Source of the DNA: DATEOR01 sp035273885
GTDB taxonomy: Bacteria; Actinomycetota; Thermoleophilia; Gaiellales; Gaiellaceae
Direction: 5' to 3'
DNA: 6,179 bases
Assembly (NCBI GenBank): GCA_035273885.1
Contig: DATEOR010000071.1
Span: forward strand, 1-6,179
Part shown: positions 1 to 5,293 of the stretch, one piece after another
Position numbering within the stretch: position 1 is the stretch's first letter
Layout of the letters: every line of letters starts with the position of its first letter
Position numbers and translations under genes: made by a program
The notes under the pieces: generated by a model
Databases searched by the model: none
The model's input: only the letters and a program-made list of their open reading frames with translations
What the model was told of the DNA's origin: nothing

Positions 1-804
1 GGTGTCTGCCAGGCGCTCGAGGAGAACGACGTCATCGCCTCCACCCATCGCGCGCACGGGCACACACTTGCCAAGGGCACGCACCCGAACGAGGTGATGG
101 CGGAGCTCTATGGCAAGGTCGAAGGGATGAGCCATGGCTACGGCGGCTCGATGCACCTCTACGATATCGAGCGCGGCAATCTGGGCGCGAACGCGGTCGT
201 CGGCGGCGGGCTCCCGGGGATCGTCGGCGCGGCGCTCGCCTACAAGCTGCGCGGCGAGCCGCGCGTCGCGGTCGCGTTCTTCGGCGACGGGGCGACGAAC
301 ATCGGCACGTTCCACGAGTCGCTGAACCTCGCGCAGCTCTGGCAGGTGCCGGCGGTCTTCGTCTGCGAGAACAACCACTACGCGGAGTCCACGCCGGCCA
401 AGCAGCAGCTTCCGATCGAGGATCTGACGAAGCGCGCGGAGGCCTTCGGCATGACTTCCATGAAGGTCGACGGGCAGGACGTCGAGGCGGTCTACGACGT
501 GGCGAAGAAGGCGCTCCGGCACGCGCGCGAGGGCAAGGGCCCGGTGTTCCTGCTCGCCGAGACCTTCCGCCTGACCGGCCACTACATCGGCGACCCGCAG
601 GTGTACCGGCCGAAGGAAGAGGTGCGCGAGCTGCGCCAGACGCAGGACCCGATCACGAAGGCGCGCGAGAAGCTCGAGCTCTCCGACTCCGAGTGGGAGG
701 AGATGGACGCCGAGATCGTGAAGATCGTCGACGCCTCCGTCGAGTTTTCGAAGCAGGGCACCGACCCGAAGCCCGAAGACGCCCTCAAGAACGTTTACTC
801 CTGA
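1..804 (+). CDS. 2-oxo acid (acetoin-type) dehydrogenase E1 component, alpha subunit (5' end missing)
   Basis: This is the thiamine-diphosphate-binding alpha half of an alpha2beta2 E1, which decarboxylates a 2-oxo acid (or cleaves acetoin) and passes the acyl group to lipoyl-E2 in the cytoplasm. The reading frame is open from base 1 to the TGA at 802-804, giving 267 codons; family members are about 320-330 residues, so roughly 55-60 N-terminal residues lie outside the window. Visible family signatures are HRAHGH and GGSMHL near the start, and the ThDP/Mg motif from GDGATN (bases 283-300) to ENN (367-375). A later GHYIGDPQVYR segment resembles acetoin dehydrogenase AcoA more than classical PDH E1 alpha, which usually has a GHSxxDP form. 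The first in-frame ATG inside the window (94) is internal to conserved sequence and is not the start. The gene overlaps E1 beta by one base. Family assignment is secure; the acetoin-type substrate is an inference, and pyruvate or branched-chain 2-oxo acids remain possible. Confidence 0.93.
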   Translation, partial: GVCQALEENDVIASTHRAHGHTLAKGTHPNEVMAELYGKVEGMSHGYGGSMHLYDIERGNLGANAVVGGGLPGIVGAALAYKLRGEPRVAVAFFGDGATNIGTFHESLNLAQLWQVPAVFVCENNHYAESTPAKQQLPIEDLTKRAEAFGMTSMKVDGQDVEAVYDVAKKALRHAREGKGPVFLLAETFRLTGHYIGDPQVYRPKEEVRELRQTQDPITKAREKLELSDSEWEEMDAEIVKIVDASVEFSKQGTDPKPEDALKNVYS

Positions 805-1784
805 TGGCCGAGCTCTCCTACAGAGAAGCCGTCAGGGACGCGATGTCGACCGCGATGAGGCGCGACGACGACGTCTTCATCATGGGCGAGGACATCGCCG
901 AGATGGGCGGCTCGATGGGCGTGACGCAGGGGATGCTCGAGGAGTTCGGGCCCGAGCGCGTCCGCAACACGCCGATCTCAGAGATGGCCATCGTCGGGGC
1001 GGGCATCGGCGCCGCGATCGCGGGGATGCGCCCGATCGTCGAGATCATGTACCAGGACTTCACGACCCTGGCCATGGAGCAGATCGTCAGCCAGGCCGCC
1101 AAGCACCGCTACATGTCGGGCGGCCAGATCAAGGTTCCGATCACGATCCGCACCCAGGGAGGCGCCGGCTGGTCGCCGGGCGCCCAGCACGCGCAGCAGC
1201 TCGAGGCGTGGTTCGTGCACGTGCCGGGCCTGAAGGTCGTCTTCCCGTCCACACCCGAGGACGTGCGCGGCCTCCTCTGGAGCTCGATCTACGAGGACAA
1301 CCCCATCGTCTTCTTCGAGCACCGCACGCTGTACGGGATCAAGGGCGAAGTTCCGGACGACATCGAGCCGATCGAGATCGGCAAGGCGCGAATCCACCGC
1401 GAGGGGGAGGACGTGACCGTCGTGGCCACCGGCCGGCTCGTCCACGAGTCGCTCAAGGCCGCCGAGCAGGCCGCGGAGGAGGGAATCTCCGTCGAGGTCT
1501 TCGACCCGCGCACGCTGCAGCCCCTCGACGAGGACGCCCTCATCGCCTCGGTGAAGAAGACAAACCGTGCGGTGGTCGCCCACGAGGCCGTCACGCGCAT
1601 GGGCTGGGGCGCCGAGGTCGCGGCCGTTGTCCAGGAGAAGGCCTTCGACTACCTCGACGCGCCCATCGCGCGCGTCGGCGCCAAGTTCACCCCGATCCCG
1701 TTCGCGCCCGTCATGGAGGAGTGGGTCGTTCCTCACGCCGAGGACGTGCTCGCGGCGATCAGGAAGACCGTCGGCAAGGAATGA
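804..1784 (+). CDS. 2-oxo acid (acetoin-type) dehydrogenase E1 component, beta subunit
   Basis: This 326-residue protein is the beta subunit that completes the E1 active site with the upstream alpha subunit, and its length is typical of the family. I chose the ATG at 804 because MAELSYREAV is the conserved family start. The same frame is open further upstream to an ATG at 693, but that extension is Arg-rich and is simply E1 alpha read out of frame. Key residues are visible: the TPISE motif with Glu60, equivalent to the glutamate that activates ThDP, and AQHAQ with His129, equivalent to the active-site histidine of human E1 beta. The transketolase C-terminal domain starts near residue 204 (VTVVATG). 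RYMSGG and LYGIKGEVP resemble acetoin dehydrogenase AcoB. There is no clear Shine-Dalgarno; the TGATG junction with E1 alpha indicates translational coupling and stoichiometric synthesis. The function is firm; the substrate is not. Confidence 0.95.
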   Translation: MAELSYREAVRDAMSTAMRRDDDVFIMGEDIAEMGGSMGVTQGMLEEFGPERVRNTPISEMAIVGAGIGAAIAGMRPIVEIMYQDFTTLAMEQIVSQAAKHRYMSGGQIKVPITIRTQGGAGWSPGAQHAQQLEAWFVHVPGLKVVFPSTPEDVRGLLWSSIYEDNPIVFFEHRTLYGIKGEVPDDIEPIEIGKARIHREGEDVTVVATGRLVHESLKAAEQAAEEGISVEVFDPRTLQPLDEDALIASVKKTNRAVVAHEAVTRMGWGAEVAAVVQEKAFDYLDAPIARVGAKFTPIPFAPVMEEWVVPHAEDVLAAIRKTVGKE

Positions 1785-3046
1785 GCTCGAACGTCACCCT
1801 TCCGCGCCTCGGCCAGGGGATGGAGACCGGCACCATCGTCCGCTGGCTGAAGTCCGAGGGCGAGAACGTCGAGAAGGGCGAGCCGCTCTACGAGCTCGAC
1901 ACCGAGAAGGTGACGCAGGAGGTGGAGGCCGAGGCATCGGGCGTCCTCCTGAAGATCCTCGCCGGCGAAGGCGAGGAGATCGAGGTCGGCAAGGCGATCG
2001 CCGTGATCGGCGAACAGGGGGAAGACGTCCCCGAAGGCGAGGCCGAGGACCCGACGGAGGTATCCGAGGACGACGCCCAGGAGGAGGGGTCCCCGGCTCC
2101 CGAACGGGAAGACGAGCGCGAGCGCGGCCGCGAGGAGGGGCCTGAAGGCCCGTCCGAGCCCGAGCAGCGGGTCGAGAGCACGAACGGCGGGAGGGTCAAG
2201 GCTTCACCGCTCGCGCGGCGCATCGCCCGTGAGCGCGGCATCGAGCTCGCCTCGCTGCGCGGAACCGGCCCCGAGGGCCGCATCGTCGCGGAGGACGTGG
2301 AGCGCGCATCCGCCACCCGCGCCGTGAGCGCCGCCCCCGCCGGAGGGACGGCTGTCCCGAGCGGCGAGATCGAGGTGGTGAAGCTGAACCAGATGCGCAA
2401 GACGATCGCGCGGCGTATGACCGAGGCGTGGGAGGCGCCCGCCTTCCAGATCTCCATGTCCGCCGACATGACAGCCTCGATCCGGCTCCGTGAGGCGCTG
2501 CTCGCGCAGGTGAAGGAGGGCGGCGTCCGGCCGACCTACTCCGACATCCTCACCAAGGTCGTCGCCCTCGCGCTCCTGCGCCACCGCGACGTCAACGCCC
2601 ACTTCGCGGGCGACTCGGTCAAGCTCTTCCCGACGGCGAACATCGGCATCGCCGTGGCAATCCCGCACGGCCTCCTCGTTCCGGTGATCCCGGGCTGCGA
2701 GCGGCTCACGATCCCTGAGATCGCAGCCGCGCGCGCGGACATCGTGTCGCGCACCCGCGAAGGCAAGCTGCGCGCCGAGGATCTCGAGGGCGGCACCTTC
2801 ACGATCTCCAACCTCGGCATGTACGGGGTGGAGCACTTCACCGCCGTCCTGAACCCGCCGCAGGCCGGCATTCTCGCGGTCGGGGCGATCGAGGAGCGCG
2901 CCGTCGTCGCCGACGGCGACCTTGAGATCCAGCCGCGCATGAACATGACGCTCACGATCGACCACCGCTCGGTGGACGGCGCGACCGCGTCCGAGTTTCT
3001 CGCCACGGTCAAGTCATTCCTCGAAGAGCCCGGTCTCGCCCTGTGA
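1781..3046 (+). CDS. Dihydrolipoamide acyltransferase (E2) of a 2-oxo acid dehydrogenase complex
   Basis: This 421-residue E2 core protein transfers the acyl group from E1 to CoA through a swinging lipoyl arm. Three domains are visible. The single lipoyl domain spans about residues 2-78, with the lipoylated Lys43 in DTEKVTQEV. The peripheral subunit-binding domain, about 139-176, starts VKASPLARRIARERGI and includes GTGPEGRI; it docks E1 or E3. The catalytic CAT domain runs from about 196 to the end, with the active-site DHRSVDG (His395, Asp399). The linker between lipoyl and binding domains (about 79-138) is strongly acidic, rich in Glu, Asp and Arg, rather than the usual Ala/Pro type. The ATG at 1781 forms an ATGA overlap with the E1 beta stop and gives the conserved N-terminus. 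The frame is open far upstream (to 1208), but that part is out-of-frame E1 beta. One lipoyl domain suits acetoin, pyruvate or branched-chain complexes alike; the HRS form of the active site does not settle the substrate. Confidence 0.95.
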   Translation: MSSNVTLPRLGQGMETGTIVRWLKSEGENVEKGEPLYELDTEKVTQEVEAEASGVLLKILAGEGEEIEVGKAIAVIGEQGEDVPEGEAEDPTEVSEDDAQEEGSPAPEREDERERGREEGPEGPSEPEQRVESTNGGRVKASPLARRIARERGIELASLRGTGPEGRIVAEDVERASATRAVSAAPAGGTAVPSGEIEVVKLNQMRKTIARRMTEAWEAPAFQISMSADMTASIRLREALLAQVKEGGVRPTYSDILTKVVALALLRHRDVNAHFAGDSVKLFPTANIGIAVAIPHGLLVPVIPGCERLTIPEIAAARADIVSRTREGKLRAEDLEGGTFTISNLGMYGVEHFTAVLNPPQAGILAVGAIEERAVVADGDLEIQPRMNMTLTIDHRSVDGATASEFLATVKSFLEEPGLAL

Positions 3047-3387
3047 ACATCTGGTACCGCGTCAAGGACCTCGAAGCGGCCCAGGAGTTCTACAAGCGCA
3101 CGTTCGGGTTCGAGGAGGTCTACAAGGACGACGAGGACCGCTGGGCCCGCATGGTGCGGAACGGGCTCGAGATCGCGCTGGCCGAGGGTGAGTTCGAGGG
3201 CGGAGGCGACGAGGGAGAAGAGGACGTGATCGCGACCCTCGAGGTCACCGACATCAAGGCGGAGGCCGAGCGCTTGCGCGAGGCCGGCGTGAACGTCGGA
3301 GTCGTGCTCGAGATCCCCGGCACGATCCGCCTCCTGGACGTCTTCGACCCCGACGGCAACCGCATCCAGCTCTCCGAGGACGTCTGA
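3043..3387 (+). CDS. Small VOC-family (glyoxalase/bleomycin resistance fold) protein
   Basis: This 114-residue protein has the length of a single VOC unit (paired beta-alpha-beta-beta-beta modules). The N-terminal module contains YRVKDLEAAQEFYKRTFGF, the classic VOC pattern of a strand, then a helix with FY. The C-terminal module ends VFDPDGNRIQLSEDV, matching the DPDGNxIxL signature. The first strand (NIWYRV) lacks the His that commonly supplies the first metal ligand, so metal-dependent catalysis is uncertain. A Glu/Gly/Asp-rich stretch (about residues 47-60) links the two halves. The start is a GTG whose last two bases belong to the E2 TGA stop (GTGA overlap), so it is the last gene of the operon and appears translationally coupled to E2. 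Its role is unknown; handling of a reactive carbonyl by-product or binding a small ligand of the pathway are guesses from the fold and position. Confidence 0.85.
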   Translation: MNIWYRVKDLEAAQEFYKRTFGFEEVYKDDEDRWARMVRNGLEIALAEGEFEGGGDEGEEDVIATLEVTDIKAEAERLREAGVNVGVVLEIPGTIRLLDVFDPDGNRIQLSEDV

Positions 3388-3391
3388 GTAA

Positions 3392-3493
3392 TAACGGCTG
3401 TCTGGGGCGGCGCAGTCTCCTGCACGTGAGCGTCGTCAGGCTGGCAAAGGCGGGGCTTTGCCCCGACGGAGCCAGCCGCCCAGACGGCCGTTA
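3392..3493 (+). repeat. Long imperfect inverted repeat with nested hairpins; candidate terminator or structured RNA
   Basis: Bases 3392-3411 pair with 3475-3493 in a 19-bp stem containing one G:U pair (3399/3486) and one bulged G (near 3407). The 5' arm begins TAACGGC and the 3' arm ends GCCGTTA. Inside, GGCTGGC (3439-3445) matches GCCAGCC (3471-3477), sharing three bases with the outer arm. CGGGGC (3451-3456) pairs with GCCCCG (3460-3465) around a TTT loop, and GCAG (3412-3415) pairs with CTGC (3420-3423). The structure begins 5 bases after the VOC stop, where a terminator would be expected, but no T-run follows. It could instead be a dispersed palindromic element of REP type or a processed RNA. 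The pairing is directly seen; the function is inferred. Confidence 0.6.
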
Positions 3494-3499
3494 AAGCGG

Positions 3500-3532
3500 G
3501 AGGGCGGCGTTCCCTTGGTAATCGCCGCCCTC
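3500..3532 (+). terminator. Perfect 10-bp GC-rich hairpin, possible transcription terminator
   Basis: GAGGGCGGCG (3500-3509) is the exact reverse complement of CGCCGCCCTC (3523-3532), with a 13-base loop. There is no T-tract downstream, so it is not a canonical intrinsic terminator. High-GC actinobacteria are often thought to use hairpins with weak or absent U-runs. Its position between the VOC stop and the E3 promoter region fits operon termination. It is immediately followed by a third, bulged stem (3532-3562) that competes for base 3532. Confidence 0.4.
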
Positions 3533-3622
3533 GCCGTGACCCGGGGTTAATCCGGTCAGGCGAGGCAACGGCAGAAGCCCGCGGTTGGGCGATCCCTGAA
3601 ACGGGGGAAACCAAGGCGCGGG

Positions 3623-3628
3623 TAGGAT
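3623..3628 (+). promoter_or_regulatory. Possible -10 box (TAGGAT) for the E3 gene
   Basis: TAGGAT fits the TAnnnT pattern of a sigma-70-type -10 element and lies 31 bases before the E3 start codon, which would give a leader of about 25 bases. No convincing TTGACA-like -35 is found 16-18 bases upstream (the sequence there is around AAACGG), which is common in high-GC actinobacteria. The box also forms part of a 6-bp inverted pairing with 3590-3595. This is a weak motif-based call. Confidence 0.3.
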
Positions 3629-3646
3629 CGGGACGGAAATCGAAGC

Positions 3647-3653
3647 GAAAGGG
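3647..3653 (+). promoter_or_regulatory. Ribosome-binding site for the E3 gene
   Basis: GAAAGGG lies 6 bases before the ATG at 3660, a good Shine-Dalgarno spacing. A nearby AGGA at 3655-3658 is only one base from the ATG and is too close to serve. Unlike the genes of the upstream operon, this gene has its own ribosome-binding site, consistent with a fresh transcription unit. Confidence 0.55.
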
Positions 3654-3659
3654 CAGGAC

Positions 3660-5063
3660 ATGGAATGTGACGTTGCCGTCCTCGGCGGTGGGTCGGGCGG
3701 CTATCCGGCGGCGATCCGGGCGACTCAACTCGGCGCCAGCGTCGTGGTCGTCGAGCAGGAGGCGGAGCTCGGCGGCACCTGCCTGCGAGTCGGCTGCATT
3801 CCCACGAAGGCCTGGGTGCAGACCGCGTTCGCACTCAAGGAGGCCAACGAGACCTTCGAGAAGCTCGGCGTCAAGGTCGGCCCGCCCGAGCTCGACTTCA
3901 CGGCTGCCCAGCAGTGGAAGGAGGGTGTCGTCAAGCAGCTCACCGGCGGCGTCGCGACCCTCTTCAAGGCCAACGGCATCGAGTGGGTGAAGGGCGTCGG
4001 CCGCTTCAAGGACGCGAACACGCTCTCCGTCGAGGGCGGGGAGGACATCACTTTCAAGAGCGCCATCGTCGCGACGGGCTCCTCGCCGCTGCGGCCGCCG
4101 ATCCAAGGTATCGACTCCCAGCGCTGTGTCGACTCCACCGGTCTGCTCGGGCAGACGGAGGTGCCGCGCCGAATCGTCATCCTGGGCGGCGGCATCATCG
4201 GCTGTGAGTTCGCCTCGGCGCTCGCACGTTTCGGCAGCGAGGTCACGATCGTCGAGATGCTTCCGAAGCTCATCCCGCTCGAGGACGAGGACGCCTCCAA
4301 GGAGCTCGCCAAGCAGTTCAAGAAGCGCGGTATCGAGCTGAACATGGAAACGACCTGCGACAAGGTCGAGGACACGGGCGACGGCCTGCGCGTCCACTTC
4401 GGCGGCCAGACGAAAGACTGCGACCTCATGCTGGTCGCGACGGGCCGCGGCCCGAATGTCGAGGGCCTGGGGCTCGAGGAGATCGGCGTCGAGTTCGACA
4501 CGAAGAAGGGGATCGCGGCCGACGAGCACCGCCGCACGACGGTTCCGCACATCTACGCCACGGGCGATTGCGCCGGCTACTGGCAGCTCGCCCACACCGC
4601 CTTCCGGGAGGCCGAAGTCGCCGCCGAGAACGCGATGGGACACGACGCCGTCGTCGACAACCGCGGCGTTCCCCGGCCGATCTACACCGATCCGGAGATC
4701 GCCAGCGTCGGCCTCACCGAGCAGGCCGCGCGCGAGCAGTACGGCGACGACGTCGTCACGGGCCAGTTCCCGTGGGTCGCGAACGGGCGAGCGATCATGC
4801 AGAACGAGACCACGGGCTGGGTAAAGACCATCCATGAGTCCCGTTACGGCGAGTTCATCGGACTGGTGATGGTCGGCCCGCACGTGACCGATCTCGTCGA
4901 GGCCGGGGTCGTCGCGCTCGACGCCGAGGCGACGATCGAGACCGTCGCCGACGGGATGACCGCACACCCGACGCTCTCCGAGGCGATCAAGGAAGCCGGT
5001 CTCGTCGCGCTCGGCCGGCCGATTCATGTCGCCACCCGGAAGCGGACCGCCGCAAAGGCCTGA
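3660..5063 (+). CDS. lpdA: Dihydrolipoamide dehydrogenase (E3), FAD/NAD-dependent
   Basis: This 467-residue flavoprotein reoxidises the dihydrolipoyl arm of E2 and reduces NAD+, acting as a homodimer in the cytoplasm. The FAD dinucleotide fold is at the N-terminus (GGGSGGY, residues 9-15, with Glu32 ending the second strand). The redox-active disulfide is in GGTCLRVGCIPTK, with Cys41 and Cys46. ATGSSP sits at 138-143, the NAD fold GGGIIG at 176-181, and a second ATGR precedes the YATGDCAG FAD-contact segment. The dimerisation domain ends with the catalytic pair in AHPTLSE, His436 and Glu441. All residues needed for activity are present and the length is normal. The ATG at 3660 gives the standard N-terminus. 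The gene is separated from E2 by 272 bases, so the protein may also serve other lipoyl complexes such as another 2-oxo acid dehydrogenase or the glycine cleavage system; this is an inference. Confidence 0.96.
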   Translation: MECDVAVLGGGSGGYPAAIRATQLGASVVVVEQEAELGGTCLRVGCIPTKAWVQTAFALKEANETFEKLGVKVGPPELDFTAAQQWKEGVVKQLTGGVATLFKANGIEWVKGVGRFKDANTLSVEGGEDITFKSAIVATGSSPLRPPIQGIDSQRCVDSTGLLGQTEVPRRIVILGGGIIGCEFASALARFGSEVTIVEMLPKLIPLEDEDASKELAKQFKKRGIELNMETTCDKVEDTGDGLRVHFGGQTKDCDLMLVATGRGPNVEGLGLEEIGVEFDTKKGIAADEHRRTTVPHIYATGDCAGYWQLAHTAFREAEVAAENAMGHDAVVDNRGVPRPIYTDPEIASVGLTEQAAREQYGDDVVTGQFPWVANGRAIMQNETTGWVKTIHESRYGEFIGLVMVGPHVTDLVEAGVVALDAEATIETVADGMTAHPTLSEAIKEAGLVALGRPIHVATRKRTAAKA

Positions 5064-5064
5064 G

Positions 5065-5070
5065 AGGAGG
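5065..5070 (+). promoter_or_regulatory. Strong Shine-Dalgarno of the 71-residue protein gene
   Basis: AGGAGG is a perfect anti-16S match located 7 bases before the ATG at 5078. It starts 2 bases after the E3 stop codon and is the best ribosome-binding site in the window, which supports the small downstream ORF being genuinely translated. Confidence 0.75.
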
Positions 5071-5077
5071 GAGAGCG

Positions 5078-5293
5078 ATGAGCGTGTTCAACAGACGCAA
5101 CGCCTTCATCGGCTGGCTCGTCCTCACGCTGGCGAAGCCGGTTGCGAAACAGAAGGCGCGTGCGGCCGCGCGCAAGGCCGGCACGAAGAAGGGCGGTGCC
5201 GTGGCCGCCTCGATCGCAGCTGTCGGAGCCGCGGCGGCTGGCCTCATGTTCTGGCGCAAGCGCCGCTCGAACGGCTCGCCGACCGAGAGCTGA
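5078..5293 (+). CDS. Small hypothetical membrane-associated protein (71 aa)
   Basis: I do not recognise this protein. It has a short hydrophobic N-terminal stretch (about residues 9-19, AFIGWLVLTLA), then a basic segment rich in Lys, Arg and Ala (20-38). Next comes an Ala/Gly-rich hydrophobic segment long enough to cross a membrane (about 39-59, ending GLMFW), followed at once by RKRR and a polar tail. By the positive-inside rule the C-terminus would be cytoplasmic. Translation is supported by the perfect AGGAGG and by its position 14 bases after the E3 stop, so it is probably co-transcribed with E3. Its stop overlaps the presumed start of the next gene. The codon pattern is G/C-rich at third positions like its neighbours. 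No function can be assigned; a small membrane protein or a histone-like basic peptide with a membrane anchor are possible descriptions only. Confidence 0.7.
   Translation: MSVFNRRNAFIGWLVLTLAKPVAKQKARAAARKAGTKKGGAVAASIAAVGAAAAGLMFWRKRRSNGSPTES

Larger units (their letters stand above)
3388..3659 (+). other. Intergenic region between the E1/E2/VOC operon and the E3 gene, rich in inverted repeats
   Basis: This 272-base stretch holds no credible protein gene or tRNA. It contains successive inverted repeats: 3392-3493 (long imperfect stem), 3500-3532 (perfect 10-bp hairpin), 3532-3562 (11-bp stem with two one-base bulges), 3577-3590 (4-bp GCCC/GGGC) and a 6-bp CGATCC/GGATCG pairing of 3590-3595 with 3625-3630. 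The likely promoter and ribosome-binding site for E3 are in its last 40 bases. It therefore probably separates two transcription units. I could not match it to a known riboswitch family. Confidence 0.8.

Noticed and set aside
693..803. ATG at 693 as an alternative start of E1 beta
   Set aside because: The extra 37 residues are Arg-rich and overlap conserved E1 alpha. The family N-terminus begins at 804.
1208..1780. Upstream in-frame extension of E2 (573 bases inside E1 beta)
   Set aside because: The extension is Arg/Gly-rich nonsense read out of frame from E1 beta. The lipoyl domain begins exactly at the ATG at 1781.
3426..3494. A 22-codon GTG-started ORF inside the long inverted repeat, possible leader peptide
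   Set aside because: It has no Shine-Dalgarno and no run of regulatory codons, and its sequence is explained by the base pairing of the repeat.
3541..3616. GGGGTTAATCC and GGGGGAAACC resemble pieces of the ydaO (c-di-AMP) riboswitch
   Set aside because: The pieces are in the wrong order, and the conserved downstream segment of that riboswitch (GACAGCTAAC-like) is absent, so it looks like chance similarity.
3556..3834. 92-codon minus-strand ORF entering the intergenic gap
   Set aside because: It is mostly antisense to the E3 N-terminus, has an Arg/Pro/Ala-rich composition and shows no recognisable domain.
3120..5027. Very long (635-codon) open frame on the minus strand
   Set aside because: It lies antisense to the VOC and E3 genes and crosses the hairpin-rich gap. 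Its translation is low-complexity Arg/Asp/Leu-rich with no family motif. Long antisense frames are expected opposite GC-rich genes.
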